Assembly: GCF_003931915.1 (NCBI RefSeq)
Contig: NZ_RSAA01000016.1
Location: forward strand, 1 to 64,000
Direction: 5' to 3'
From: Saccharopolyspora rhizosphaerae
Lineage (GTDB): Bacteria > Actinomycetota > Actinomycetes > Mycobacteriales > Pseudonocardiaceae
Length of the DNA: 64,000 nucleotides
Part shown: one piece after another, positions 17,397 through 26,016 of the stretch
Position numbering within the stretch: position 1 is the stretch's first letter
Layout of the letters: each line of letters begins with the position of its first letter
Translations under genes and position numbers: made by a program
The notes under the pieces: generated by a model
What the model saw: only the letters and a program-made list of their open reading frames with translations
The model's database searches: none
What the model was told of the DNA's origin: nothing

Positions 17397-19859
17397 GTGC
17401 GTGCCCGAGACAGCTTGCTGAAGCTTTTCGGTCTGTGTGTGCTGGCTGGCGTGTTGGTGGCGGGGTTGCTCTTCCCGACGGCGGGATCACTCGGAGTGGT
17501 CTCCAACCGTGCTGGAGACGCCGTCAACAGCATTTCGGCGGACATGATGACCAAGGAACCGCCGCTTGTGACGACGATCACAGACAAGGACGGGAGGCCA
17601 ATCGCCTACCTGTTCAACCAGGACCGGACCCCAGCAGCTCCGGACCAGATCGCCGACACCATGAAGGCCGCGATCGTGGCCATCGAGGACCGGCGCTTCT
17701 TCGACCACCAGGGCGTGGACTGGGCGGGCACCATGCGCGCCGCCGCGACCAACCAGATGTCCGGTGAGATCGCCCAGGGCGGTTCCACGCTGACCCAGCA
17801 GTACGTGAAGAACTACCTCGTGCACGTCGTCGCCGCCGACGACCCGGTCAAGCAGGCGAAGGCCATCGAGCAGACCCCGGGCCGCAAGCTGCGGGAGATC
17901 CGCATCGCGCTGCAGATCGAGAAGCAGCTCAGCAAGGAGCAGATCCTCGCCCGCTACCTCAACGTCGTGCCCTACGGCAACCAGGCCCACGGCATCGCGG
18001 CCGCCGCGCGCACCTACTTCGGCACCACGCCGGACAAGCTGACGATTGCGCAGGCGGCCCTGCTCGCGGGCATGGTCAACAGCCCGAGCGCGCTGAACCC
18101 GGAGAGCAACCCCGACGAGGCGCTCGAGCGGCGCAACCTGGTCATCAAGGCCATGGAGGACCAGCGCCGGATCACCCCGGAGGCCGCCGAAGAGGCGCGC
18201 AACTCCGATCTCGGCCTGGTTTCGCCGCTGCAGAACATCCCCAACGGCTGCGTCGGCGCCGGACCCTCCGACGGCTTCTTCTGCCGCTACGTCATCGACT
18301 ACCTGGAACGCGCCGGGTTCACCGAGGAGCAGCTCAAGACCGGCGGCTACACGATCCGCACCTCGATGGACAAGAAGGCCACCGACGCCGCCAAGGAAGC
18401 CGCCGAGCACGGCGTGCCGAAGACGACCAAGGGCATCGCCAACGTGATGAGCGTCGTCGAACCCGGCGAGGACAAGCACCGGGTGCGCGCGCTGGTGGCC
18501 AACCGCGACTTCGGCATCGACGCCTCGAAGGGCCAGACGGCCTACGCGCTGCCCAGCGGGGTGGCGAAGTTCGGCGCCGGGTCGATCTACAAGGTGTTCA
18601 CCGCCGCGGCGGCCCTGGAGAAGGGCATGGGCATCCAGAACACGATCGACTCGCCCCCCTCCTACACCTCGCAGGTCTACAAGAACGGCAGCCGGCCCTA
18701 CACGGTCGGCAACGCCGAAGGCGTGGCGTCGGGACCGCGCACCCTGCAGATGGCCTTGGCGACCTCCCCCAACACCGCCTTCGTGGCGTTGCAGGAGCGC
18801 GTCGGGCTGGACACCACCGTGGACATGGCGGTCCGGCTGGGGATGCGGCAGACGCTGCTGCACAACACCTCCGCCGGCAACCCCGTCACGCCCAACGGCT
18901 CCGGTGGCCCGTCGCAGGCCGAGGACGTCAAGCAGAAGAACATCGGCGCCTTCACGCTCGGCTTCGCGCCGACCAGCCCGCTGGAGCTCAGCAACGTCGG
19001 CGCGACGATCATGAGCGGTGGCACCTGGTGCCCGCCGACGCCGATCGAGCAGATCCAAGACCGCAACGGCAACCCGGTGACGATCACCGAGGAGCCCTGC
19101 GAGCAAGCCGTGGACGAGGAGCTGGCGAACGCGCTGGCGGTCGGCATGAGCAGGGACGTGAGCGGCGGCGGCACCGCGGCGGCCGCAGCCAGCGGCGCGA
19201 GCTGGACCCGTCCGGTGGCGGCCAAGACCGGCACCACCGAAGCCCACCAGTCGGCAGGCTTCCTCGGCGCCACCCCGCAGTACGCGGGTTCCGTGCTGAC
19301 CTTCAGCGACGGCACCTCGCCGCAGGGCATCTGCGACACCGACCCGCCCCGGTTGTGCGGGGCCAACGGCGGCAACATCTACGGCGGCAAAGTGCCCGCG
19401 CGCACCTGGTTCGACGCGATGAAGGTCATCCACGAGGGCCTGCCGGTCGAACCGCTCCCGCCGACGACCGACCGGTACGAGAACGGCGGCGAGGAGTTCC
19501 AGGTGCCCAACGTCGTCGGGCAGACCAGCCAGAAGGCCAAGGAGACCCTGGAGCAGGCCGGTTACAAGGTCACCGAGCGCTCGGTGAACAGCCAGCGCAA
19601 GCGGGGGACCGTCACCAGCCAGACCCCGCGCGGCTTCGCCCTGCCCGGCGAGGTGGTGACGCTGTCGGTGAGCACGGGGTACGTCCCGACGCCGTCCACG
19701 CAGCGACCGCGGCCGCAGGGCCCCCCGCCGGCCGCCGAGCCGTCACCAGAGCGGCCCGAGCCTCCGGCGGAGGAAGAGCCTCCACCGGAGGAGGAGCCCC
19801 CACCGGAGGAGTCGCCTGAGGAGGAGCCGGCCCCACCAGAAGAAACGCCGGGCCGGTGA
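17397..19859 (+). CDS. ponA2: Bifunctional class A penicillin-binding protein (PonA2-like)
   Basis: Polymerises and cross-links peptidoglycan. The 820-aa protein has an N-terminal membrane anchor (residues 8-26). A GT51 transglycosylase follows, with catalytic Glu97 in AIEDRRFFDHQGVDW and the GGSTLTQQYVKN motif. The transpeptidase has S396-I-Y-K399, S457-P-N459 and K610-T-G612. A PASTA domain (about 678-742, VPNVVGQTSQKAKETLEQAG) and a disordered Pro/Glu tail of about 70 residues complete it. The PASTA domain and linkage to whiB4 match M. tuberculosis Rv3682. It starts at GTG 17397 without a leader. Confidence 0.94.
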   Translation: MRARDSLLKLFGLCVLAGVLVAGLLFPTAGSLGVVSNRAGDAVNSISADMMTKEPPLVTTITDKDGRPIAYLFNQDRTPAAPDQIADTMKAAIVAIEDRRFFDHQGVDWAGTMRAAATNQMSGEIAQGGSTLTQQYVKNYLVHVVAADDPVKQAKAIEQTPGRKLREIRIALQIEKQLSKEQILARYLNVVPYGNQAHGIAAAARTYFGTTPDKLTIAQAALLAGMVNSPSALNPESNPDEALERRNLVIKAMEDQRRITPEAAEEARNSDLGLVSPLQNIPNGCVGAGPSDGFFCRYVIDYLERAGFTEEQLKTGGYTIRTSMDKKATDAAKEAAEHGVPKTTKGIANVMSVVEPGEDKHRVRALVANRDFGIDASKGQTAYALPSGVAKFGAGSIYKVFTAAAALEKGMGIQNTIDSPPSYTSQVYKNGSRPYTVGNAEGVASGPRTLQMALATSPNTAFVALQERVGLDTTVDMAVRLGMRQTLLHNTSAGNPVTPNGSGGPSQAEDVKQKNIGAFTLGFAPTSPLELSNVGATIMSGGTWCPPTPIEQIQDRNGNPVTITEEPCEQAVDEELANALAVGMSRDVSGGGTAAAAASGASWTRPVAAKTGTTEAHQSAGFLGATPQYAGSVLTFSDGTSPQGICDTDPPRLCGANGGNIYGGKVPARTWFDAMKVIHEGLPVEPLPPTTDRYENGGEEFQVPNVVGQTSQKAKETLEQAGYKVTERSVNSQRKRGTVTSQTPRGFALPGEVVTLSVSTGYVPTPSTQRPRPQGPPPAAEPSPERPEPPAEEEPPPEEEPPPEESPEEEPAPPEETPGR

Positions 19860-19893
19860 CCGGGCGGGTCTGGTTCTTCCTAGACTCGCCAGC

Positions 19894-20670
19894 GTGACGA
19901 GAGCGCAGGCGAGCACCCGACGCGCCCGGTCCCGCTACCGCCTGGTGGAGGTGCGGTCGACCGAGCGGATCACTCCGCGCGTGGTGCGGACCGTGCTCGG
20001 CGGTGACGAGTTCGCCGACTTCGTCAGCAACGGCAGCGACCAGCGGATCAAGCTCTGCCTGCCGCAACCGGGCAAGCCGATGCCGCTGGGCCGCACCCGC
20101 GAGGAGGTCTTCGCCCTCCCCCGCGACGAGCAGCCGCGCCAGCGGACCTACACGGTCCGCTGGTTCGACACCGAGCGGCACGAGCTGGCGATCGACTTCG
20201 TGATCCACGACCACGACGGGCCCGGCAGCAAGTGGGCCTCGGAGGCCCAGCCCGGGGACCAGGTCGTCACGGTCGGACCGAGCCCCGCCTACCAGCCACC
20301 GGCCGCGGCCGACCCGCTGGTGCTGGTCGGCGACGAGACCGCCCTGCCGGCGATCGCGGCGATCCTCGAGGAGCTGCCGCGCGAGGCCCGGGTGACCGTG
20401 TTCGCCGAGGTCGCGGACGAGGCCGAGCAGCAGACCGTCGAGTCGGCGGCCGAGGTCACCTGGCACTGGCTGCACCGCGACGGCGTCCCGGCAGGCCAGA
20501 GCGACCTCCTGCTCAACGCCGTGCGCGAGGCCGACCTCAGCCCAGACCCCTACGTCTGGATCGGCGCGGAGGCCGACGCGGTCCACCACCTGCGCGAGCA
20601 CTGCCAGCACGAGCTGAGCCTGGACCGGCGCCACCTCTACGCCCTCGCCTACTGGCGCCGGGAAGGTTGA
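19894..20670 (+). CDS. Siderophore-interacting protein (FAD-dependent ferric-siderophore reductase)
   Basis: A 258-aa SIP/ViuB-family flavoprotein that releases iron from ferric siderophores using NAD(P)H. The FAD-binding motif RQRTYTVRWFD is followed by the beta-hairpin HDHDGPGSKWA. The NAD(P)H-binding half has VLVGDETALPAIAAILEELP, and the typical C-terminus LYALAYWRREG is present. It starts at GTG 19894, 7 nt after a TAGACT -10 box. No siderophore genes or DtxR/IdeR gene adjoin it. Confidence 0.9.
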   Translation: MTRAQASTRRARSRYRLVEVRSTERITPRVVRTVLGGDEFADFVSNGSDQRIKLCLPQPGKPMPLGRTREEVFALPRDEQPRQRTYTVRWFDTERHELAIDFVIHDHDGPGSKWASEAQPGDQVVTVGPSPAYQPPAAADPLVLVGDETALPAIAAILEELPREARVTVFAEVADEAEQQTVESAAEVTWHWLHRDGVPAGQSDLLLNAVREADLSPDPYVWIGAEADAVHHLREHCQHELSLDRRHLYALAYWRREG

Positions 20671-20691
20671 TCTTCTGCTTCCGGTTGCTCT

Positions 20692-20818
20692 GCGCAGCGG
20701 TGCGGGTGGCAGAACCTGAGCGGCTCCGTGGCTCCGCGCGCCACTCCTGGTGCAAGCCAGTACACGGCGTCGCGGCGTACTCGCCACGAAGCCGCTCAGA
20801 ACCTGCAGCGGTGCCGGC
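20692..20818 (+). repeat. Dispersed intergenic repeat, family 1, copy C
   Basis: About 127 bases that align, with scattered substitutions, to the reverse complement of 29305-29427 (copy B) and to part of 29150-29241 (copy A). Ends carry direct repeats GCAGCGGTGCGGG and GCAGCGGTGCCGG. Inside is a perfect 10-bp inverted repeat (CTGAGCGGCT 20716-20725, AGCCGCTCAG 20790-20799). It lies in a 356-base gap with no gene; the remainder of the gap carries two copies of a GACAT(T/C)-CGCGCGAA motif. Confidence 0.75.
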
Positions 20819-20912
20819 TGAGTCCCCACCTGGGACCGCGGCTGCCGCCGCGGAACTGAGCAGGCCTCGTGATGGCCGCCGCCTCCCGACGCTGGGCCCT
20901 GCTGGGCGTGAA

Positions 20913-20974
20913 GACATCTCGCGCGAAACGCCCTTCGTGCGCTCGTGAGGGGGACGAACGACATTGCGCGCGAA
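20913..20974 (+). repeat. Two copies of a GACATTGCGCGCGAA-type motif
   Basis: GACATCTCGCGCGAA (20913-20927) and GACATTGCGCGCGAA (20960-20974) lie 47 bases apart. A third copy (GACATTGCGCGCGA) is at 50247-50260 inside another dispersed repeat. Function is unknown. Confidence 0.55.
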
Positions 20975-21026
20975 GTGTCCGCCGCTCGGCGTGTCGGGAC
21001 CCTGACACGCCGGAGTTCGGTGGCGG

Positions 21027-21497
21027 TCAGCCCTGGAGCTGGGACTTGACCAGGCCGGCGACCTTGCCGCCCTCGGCGCGGCCTGCGGCCTTGGCGTTGG
21101 CGACCTTCATCACCTGGCCCATCTGCTTCATGCCCGGGCGCTCCCCCAACTCGGCCTCGACCTCGGCGATGGCCTCGGCGACCAGCGCGGAGAGCTCATC
21201 GTCGGAGAGCTGCTGGGGCAGGTAGCGGCGCAGGACTTCCGCTTCGGCGGCCTCGGAGTCGGCCTGCTCGTCGCGGCCCGCGGCGCGGAACGCCTCGGCG
21301 GCCTCGTCGCGCTTCTTGGCCTCCTTGCCCAGCACCTTGAGCACCTCCTCGTCGGAGAGCTCCCGCTGCTGCTTGCCGGACACCTCCTCCTTGCCGACGG
21401 CCGCCAGCGCCATGCGCAGGACTCCGGTGACGGCGGTGTCGCGTTGCTTCATCGCGGCGGAGAGGTCCGCCCGCAGCTTTTCCTTGAGCTCGGCCAT
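21027..21497 (-). CDS. GatB/YqeY-domain protein
   Basis: A 156-aa YqeY-family protein: LKEKLRADLSAAMKQRDTAV at the N-terminus and the tail domain GRPGMKQMGQ-type region with KAAGRAEGGKVAGLVKSQL at the C-terminus. These domains resemble the tRNA-binding tail of the GatB amidotransferase subunit. The free-standing proteins are widespread and their exact role is unsettled. It starts at ATG 21497, divergent from the metallophosphoesterase 69 bases away. Confidence 0.87.
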   Translation of the reverse strand: MAELKEKLRADLSAAMKQRDTAVTGVLRMALAAVGKEEVSGKQQRELSDEEVLKVLGKEAKKRDEAAEAFRAAGRDEQADSEAAEAEVLRRYLPQQLSDDELSALVAEAIAEVEAELGERPGMKQMGQVMKVANAKAAGRAEGGKVAGLVKSQLQG

Positions 21498-21566
21498 GTG
21501 GTGATTATCGCGGGGGCCGCGCGGGCACCCGCCCACCGACCCCGAGCGAGACGTAGGCTTGTGAAG

Positions 21567-22529
21567 GTGAACAAGTTCGGGCGGATTCTGCTCAGCGCGG
21601 GCGCGGTCGGCGCCGCGACGCTCACGTACTCGGCGGCCATCGAACGACGGCACTGGACGCTGCGGCAAGCGACGGTCCCGGTGCTGGCCGAGGGCACACC
21701 CCCGCTTCGGGTGCTGCACATCTCCGACCTGCACATGACGCCGAACCAGCGGTCCAAGCAGCGCTGGGTCTCCGAGCTCGCCGACCTCGACCCCGACTTC
21801 GTGGTCAACACCGGCGACAACCTGGCGCACCCGCAGGCGGTCCCGGCGGCGTTGCGCGCGATGGGCCCGCTGCTGCCCAAACCCGGCGTGTTCATCTTCG
21901 GCAGCAACGACTACTACGGGCCGAAGCCGAAGAACCCGGCCCGCTACCTGCTGCCGTCGTCGAAGACCAAGCGCATCCACGGCGAACCGCTGCCGTGGCG
22001 GGACCTGCGCGCGGCGATGACCGAGCACGGTTGGCTCGACGCCACGCACCGCAAGCACGACATCGAGATCAGCGGCACGAAGATCCACGTCGCCGGCTTG
22101 GACGACCCGCACCTGCACCTGGACCGCTACGAGGAGATCGCCGGTCAGCCGCCGTCGGACGCCCACCTCAAGCTCGGCATCACGCACTCGCCGGAACCGC
22201 GCGTGCTGGACTGCTTCGCCGAGGACGGCTACGACCTGGTCATGGCCGGGCACACGCACGGAGGCCAGCTGCGCGTCCCGGGCTACGGCGCCCTGACGAC
22301 CAACTGCGAACTGGACCGCACCCGCGCCCGCGGCGCCTCGACGTGGGGTGAGCAGATGCACCTGCACGTCTCGGCCGGCCTCGGCACCTCGCCCTACGCC
22401 CCGGTCCGTTTCGCCTGCCCGCCGGAGGCCACGCTGCTGACTCTGCTGCCGAAGTCCGACAGGGCCCTCGTCACCAGCACGAACGCAGAAAGCAGGGCCC
22501 CTTGGGGAGCGGGCGAAGGCATCCGCTAA
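21567..22529 (+). CDS. Metallophosphoesterase, membrane-anchored (Rv3683-like)
   Basis: A 320-aa calcineurin-like phosphoesterase. The metal-ligand motifs are HISDLHM, VNTGDNL, FGSNDYYGP, ITHSPEP and MAGHTHGGQL. A short N-terminal hydrophobic stretch (ILLSAGAVGAATLTYSAAI) is a likely anchor or uncleaved signal, placing the enzyme at the membrane. Related YkuE proteins act on phosphate esters or UDP-diacylglucosamine-type lipids; the substrate here is unknown. GTG 21567 is 7 nt downstream of TAGGCT (21554-21559), while GTG 21561 would lie before the transcription start. It follows ponA2 in M. tuberculosis as well. Confidence 0.88.
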   Translation: MNKFGRILLSAGAVGAATLTYSAAIERRHWTLRQATVPVLAEGTPPLRVLHISDLHMTPNQRSKQRWVSELADLDPDFVVNTGDNLAHPQAVPAALRAMGPLLPKPGVFIFGSNDYYGPKPKNPARYLLPSSKTKRIHGEPLPWRDLRAAMTEHGWLDATHRKHDIEISGTKIHVAGLDDPHLHLDRYEEIAGQPPSDAHLKLGITHSPEPRVLDCFAEDGYDLVMAGHTHGGQLRVPGYGALTTNCELDRTRARGASTWGEQMHLHVSAGLGTSPYAPVRFACPPEATLLTLLPKSDRALVTSTNAESRAPWGAGEGIR

Positions 22530-22579
22530 GCTATCTCCAGCACTGAGGCGAGCACCCGAGATGCCTCAGAGCTGGAGAT

Positions 22580-22653
22580 CGGGGTGTGGCGCAGCTTGGG
22601 AGCGCGCTTCGTTCGGGTCGAAGAGGTCGTGGGTTCAAATCCCGCCACCCCGA
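22580..22653 (+). tRNA. tRNA-Pro (anticodon CGG)
   Basis: A complete cloverleaf of 74 bases. The acceptor CGGGGTG pairs with CACCCCG, the anticodon stem is CTTCG/CGAAG, and the loop TTCGGGT has anticodon CGG. The T-arm GTGGG-TTCAAAT-CCCGC and discriminator A follow; no encoded CCA. It reads proline codon CCG. Confidence 0.95.
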
Positions 22654-22660
22654 CAAGGCA

Positions 22661-22704
22661 AAGGGCCTGGTCAGGACTCCGCGAGGAGTTCCGACCAGGC
22701 CCTT
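22661..22704 (+). terminator. 44-bp hairpin H1 after tRNA-Pro
   Basis: AAGGGCCTGGTC pairs perfectly with GACCAGGCCCTT around a smaller inner stem, and T residues follow. The 44-base element recurs with one substitution at 24423-24466. It probably terminates the tRNA transcript. Confidence 0.85.
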
Positions 22705-22970
22705 TCCCATGCTCAGGTGCCTGGCGTCCAGGGCGCTTCTCGTCCAGCCTCGCCTCCCCCGTGCGGTCGCGCGCGCTCGAACGTCCTCGGACCGGCGTCT
22801 CCAGCTCCAGCACGAGCAACCCGAGTCAGTGACTGAGGCCACGAGCTGCGGGCGACGGAGCACCCGGGGTGTTGCACCCGTTCCAGTCCGGAGCCCCCTG
22901 CCGCGCCGTGTCGCGCACACCACAACAAACGTTGCTGATGGGATCGATCAAGATGGTTGCGCCCCGGCAG

Positions 22971-23002
22971 CGCTGCGGGTTTGAATCCCGGCGCTCTGGC
23001 AC
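22971..23002 (+). other. Possible tRNA 3'-half remnant
   Basis: CGGGTTTGAATCCCG resembles a T-arm, and GCGCTCTGGCA follows where an acceptor end would be. No matching 5' acceptor or anticodon arm is visible upstream, and the usually invariant C56 is replaced by T. It may be the scar of an insertion near the intact tRNA-Pro, or chance. The surrounding 22705-22970 holds no gene I can support. Confidence 0.25.
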
Positions 23003-23015
23003 GAAAGGAACCGGA

Positions 23016-24392
23016 ATGCTGATCAAGAGCAGGGCGCGCGAGTTGGACGGCAGCGCGGCCGGAGGGAGCCCGCTCGACGACGGCTACCTCGACCGCACGC
23101 CCTACTTCCAGTTCATCCTGCTGTCGCTGCTGTTCCCGATGTGGGGCGCCGCGGCCGGGCTGAACGACATCCTGATCCCGCAGTTCAAGCAGGTGTTCGA
23201 GCTCAGCGACGCTGCGGCGGCGTTCGTGCAGAGCGCTTTCTACGGCGGGTACTTCCTGATCGCGATCCTGGCCTCGCGGTTCATCAAGCGGACCTCGTAC
23301 AAGGCCGCGGTGATGGTCGGGCTGGTGCTCTACATCGTCGGGTGCTGGCTGTTCTTCCCGGCCTCGCACATGGCCACCTACAGCGTGTTCCTGGTGGCCA
23401 TCTTCGCCATCGCGGTGGGGCTGAGCTTCCTGGAGACCTCGGCGAACACCTACAGCTCGATGCTCGGGCCTCGACGCACTTCGACGCTGCGGCTCAACAT
23501 CAGCCAGACGTTCACCCCGCTGGGCAACCTCGCCGGGATCATCCTCGGCAAGTACCTCGTCTTCGACGACGAAGCCTCGCTGGAGCAGCAGATCCAGCAG
23601 GTGGAGGGCGCTGAGCGGCAGGCCCTGGTGGAGCGGCTGCTCGGCCAGACGCTGCTGCCGTACAAGTACATCCTGGTCGTGCTCGTGGTGCTGCTGGTGT
23701 TGTTCGCGATCACCCAGTACCCGCGCTGCCGGCCCAAGGCCGAGGTCCTGTCGAAGAAGGCGCAGGCCACTGTCGGCGAGACGCTGAAGTACCTGTCGAC
23801 CAACGCGCGCTTCCTCAAGGGCATCGGCGCCCAGTTCATGTACGTGGGCCTGCAGACGGCGGTGTGGTCGTTCACCATCCGGCTGGCGCTGGAGACGCAC
23901 CCGGGCATGAACGAGTTCACCGGCGCGAACTACATGATCTTCGGCTTCATCGCGTTCTTCATCGGCAAGTTCCCGGCGAACTTCCTGATGAGCCGGTTCT
24001 CCCCCGCGCACGTGCTGATCGCCTACGGCGCGATCGGTGCCGTGGTGCTGGCCGCGGCCGCGGTGGGCCCGGCGCAGTGGGCGATCTGGGGCGTGATCGC
24101 GGCGAACCTGCTGATGGGGCCGTGCTGGCCGACGATCTTCGGGCGCACCCTGGACACCATCGAGGACAAGCGCTACCAGGAGACCGGCGGCGCGATCCTC
24201 GTGATGGCCATCGTGGGTGGTGCGGTGATCCCTGCGGTGCAGGGCGTCGTGTCCGACGTGACCGGGTCGTTGCAGGTCTCGTTCCTCGTCGGTGCGGTCT
24301 GCTTCGCGGTGATCATGCTGTTCTTCCTGGACCAGGCGCGGCACACGCGCACCGCCGGCGAGCAGGAGCCGGTGCCCGCCGGCCAGGGGTGA
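23016..24392 (+). CDS. FucP/GluP-type sugar:proton MFS transporter
   Basis: A 458-aa transporter with about twelve membrane spans of the fucose permease branch. It begins with an N-terminal PYFQFILLSLLFPMWGAAAGLNDILIPQF and has FLETSANTYSSMLGP in helix 4 and a QTFTPLGNLAGIILGKY segment. These regions are conserved in L-fucose/glucose-galactose proton symporters. The sugar is not determinable. It starts at ATG 23016 with an AAAGGAA ribosome site; longer in-frame versions lack one. No sugar-catabolic genes adjoin it. It sits between two near-identical 44-bp hairpins just after a tRNA gene, suggesting a small inserted module. Confidence 0.85.
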   Translation: MLIKSRARELDGSAAGGSPLDDGYLDRTPYFQFILLSLLFPMWGAAAGLNDILIPQFKQVFELSDAAAAFVQSAFYGGYFLIAILASRFIKRTSYKAAVMVGLVLYIVGCWLFFPASHMATYSVFLVAIFAIAVGLSFLETSANTYSSMLGPRRTSTLRLNISQTFTPLGNLAGIILGKYLVFDDEASLEQQIQQVEGAERQALVERLLGQTLLPYKYILVVLVVLLVLFAITQYPRCRPKAEVLSKKAQATVGETLKYLSTNARFLKGIGAQFMYVGLQTAVWSFTIRLALETHPGMNEFTGANYMIFGFIAFFIGKFPANFLMSRFSPAHVLIAYGAIGAVVLAAAAVGPAQWAIWGVIAANLLMGPCWPTIFGRTLDTIEDKRYQETGGAILVMAIVGGAVIPAVQGVVSDVTGSLQVSFLVGAVCFAVIMLFFLDQARHTRTAGEQEPVPAGQG

Positions 24393-24422
24393 TCGGCGAG
24401 GGCCGTGCTCACGGACCGAGAG

Positions 24423-24466
24423 AAGGGCCTGGTCAGGACTCCGCGAGGAGTTCCGGCCAGGCCCTT
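24423..24466 (+). terminator. 44-bp hairpin H2 after the sugar transporter
   Basis: Same element as H1 at 22661-22704 with a single A-to-G change that keeps a G-T pair. It lies 30 bases after the transporter stop and serves as its terminator. Confidence 0.85.
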
Positions 24467-24567
24467 CCGCATGCCGTTCCGGTCGCGGACGGGCGGACGG
24501 CGCTGGAGTTCGGCGTCGCTGCGCGGTGAGCGGATCCGGCCGACAGGGATGAGCAGGTCGGGTGCTG

Positions 24568-24750
24568 TCATTCGATGCTGCCGGGCGGGAACGTGCCGCG
24601 GTCCTGCAGCGCCTGCGTGAGCGCGAGCATCGCGTGCACCTGGGCGCGCTGGAGGTTCTGCTGCACCGCCTCGGGGTTGCCGTCAGCCGCTGCGGCCTTC
24701 TCCAACCACTCCTCGGCCGCGGCTCGATGCTCAGCACTGCTCTTCGCCAT
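24568..24750 (-). CDS. Small hypothetical helical protein
   Basis: A 60-aa, Ala/Gln/Glu-rich protein starting MAKSSAEHRAAAEEWLEKAA, predicted all-helical, possibly a short TPR-like pair. A strong GGGAGGG ribosome site precedes ATG 24750. I do not recognise the family. It is transcribed on its own toward the sugar-transporter terminator. Confidence 0.55.
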   Translation of the reverse strand: MAKSSAEHRAAAEEWLEKAAAADGNPEAVQQNLQRAQVHAMLALTQALQDRGTFPPGSIE

Positions 24751-24999
24751 GACGCCCTCCCGGTGAGCTGCTGCGGTGACCGCATGATGCACCGGAGCGC
24801 CACCCACCGCTGGTCAAGAAGGGCGCTCGTGGTCGAGGGGTCCCCACGTGGTGCGCTGCGGTCCGAGGGGCACCGACCGGGCCTGCTCTGGGCGGGCTCT
24901 TCACGTCGAGTGCTTCGGCTACGGCCCGGAAGCTGACCGAGGACGCGGCGGAGCCGTTGTTCCGAGGCCGAGCCTCGAGCGGGAAGCCGTCGAACGTCG

Positions 25000-25067
25000 C
25001 GCGAAGTTCGACGCCCGACGTTCCACGTCGAACTTCGCGAGAAGTTCGAAGGGGAGGGCTCCTCCCC
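25000..25067. terminator. Stacked inverted repeats between two minus-strand genes
   Basis: A perfect 14-bp inverted repeat (25000-25013 with 25026-25039), a further half-copy GAAGTTCGA (25041-25049) and a GGGGAG-N5-CTCCCC hairpin (25051-25067). They lie downstream of the truncated AraC gene. The whole 24751-25241 gap otherwise contains no supportable gene. Confidence 0.6.
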
Positions 25068-25241
25068 GCAGCGCGGCGGGGTCTCCAGCGGCTTCGTGAT
25101 GAGCGCGCCGGAGGGGCGGGTGACTGCGCTGGAAGGGCCCCGGAGGCTCATCGACGATCCGCTGACCGCGCCGTACGGGTCCGCGTCCTGCGGGTCTGCT
25201 CCCGATCCCGACGGACGCGCCGGAAGCTCCCGAAAGACGGG

Positions 25242-25976
25242 TCAGGCGCCGCGCATCCTGCGCTGGGCGGGGACCGTTCCGGTGGCGTTGCGGAAGCGGC
25301 GGGCGAAGTGGAACTTGCTCAGCGCCAGCACCCCGGCGAGGTCCTGCAAGGACAGGTCTTCGTGCAGGTGCTCCCGGATGTACTCGCGCACGAGGCGCAG
25401 TTGCTGGAAGGTGAGGCGGTCGCCCGTTCCGGCGTCCCGGAACTGGATGTCCGCGTAACCGCGGAGGAGCTGCACCGCGAGCTGGCACGACAGCGAGTCG
25501 ATCATCAGCTGGCTGCCGGCGGCTCCGGAAGCCGCTTCGTGGGCCGCGAGCAGCGCCGTCTGGTGGATGGCCGGGTCGGTCGCCTTCAACACGTCCCGGA
25601 CCTCGACGTCGTAGAGGTCGCGGTCGTACATCTGCTGGCAGGTTTCCACGACTTCCTGCTCGGTGAGGAACACGAGCAGCACGTCGAGGTCGTCGTGCCA
25701 CACCCACCGCGAGTCGGCGGCCCGGGTCAGCAGCGAGACGTCCCCCGGCCCGACGTCTGCGCTGGACCAGCGCCCGTCGACCCGACGACGCATGTCGGTG
25801 TGCCCTTCGCGGTAGGCCACGACCACGAAGTCCCGCACCGCCGGGACTTCGACGTCGGAGCCGCTGTACCGGTAGCCGCGCACGGAAAGGCCCGACCACC
25901 CCTCCTCCGGGTTGCGGACCGTCAGCCGGCCCGGAACCCAGTTCGGAACTTCATCCGGAGTGATCAGCTTCGGCAT
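25242..25976 (-). CDS. AraC-type regulator, truncated in the DNA-binding domain
   Basis: A 244-aa protein with an AraC-like N-terminal sensor domain and the first helix-turn-helix (REYIREHLHEDLSLQDLAGV, then LSKFHFARRFRNATGTVP). An intact AraC protein continues about 45 residues to a second helix-turn-helix. Here the frame ends AQRRMRGA and no second motif appears in any frame downstream, so the 3' end has probably been lost by deletion. ATG 25976 has GGAG at good spacing and is preferred over the upstream GTG 25997. It is divergent from the EAL gene; three half-sites lie between them. Confidence 0.75.
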   Translation of the reverse strand: MPKLITPDEVPNWVPGRLTVRNPEEGWSGLSVRGYRYSGSDVEVPAVRDFVVVAYREGHTDMRRRVDGRWSSADVGPGDVSLLTRAADSRWVWHDDLDVLLVFLTEQEVVETCQQMYDRDLYDVEVRDVLKATDPAIHQTALLAAHEAASGAAGSQLMIDSLSCQLAVQLLRGYADIQFRDAGTGDRLTFQQLRLVREYIREHLHEDLSLQDLAGVLALSKFHFARRFRNATGTVPAQRRMRGA

Positions 25977-26016
25977 GTCGTACTCCACGAGGACCAAAGG
26001 ACCAGGCTAGACGGCC

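Noticed and set aside
22713..25151. An 812-codon minus-strand frame across the sugar transporter
   Set aside because: Arg/Pro/Ser-rich, antisense to a transporter with clear membrane helices, and it passes through both hairpins.
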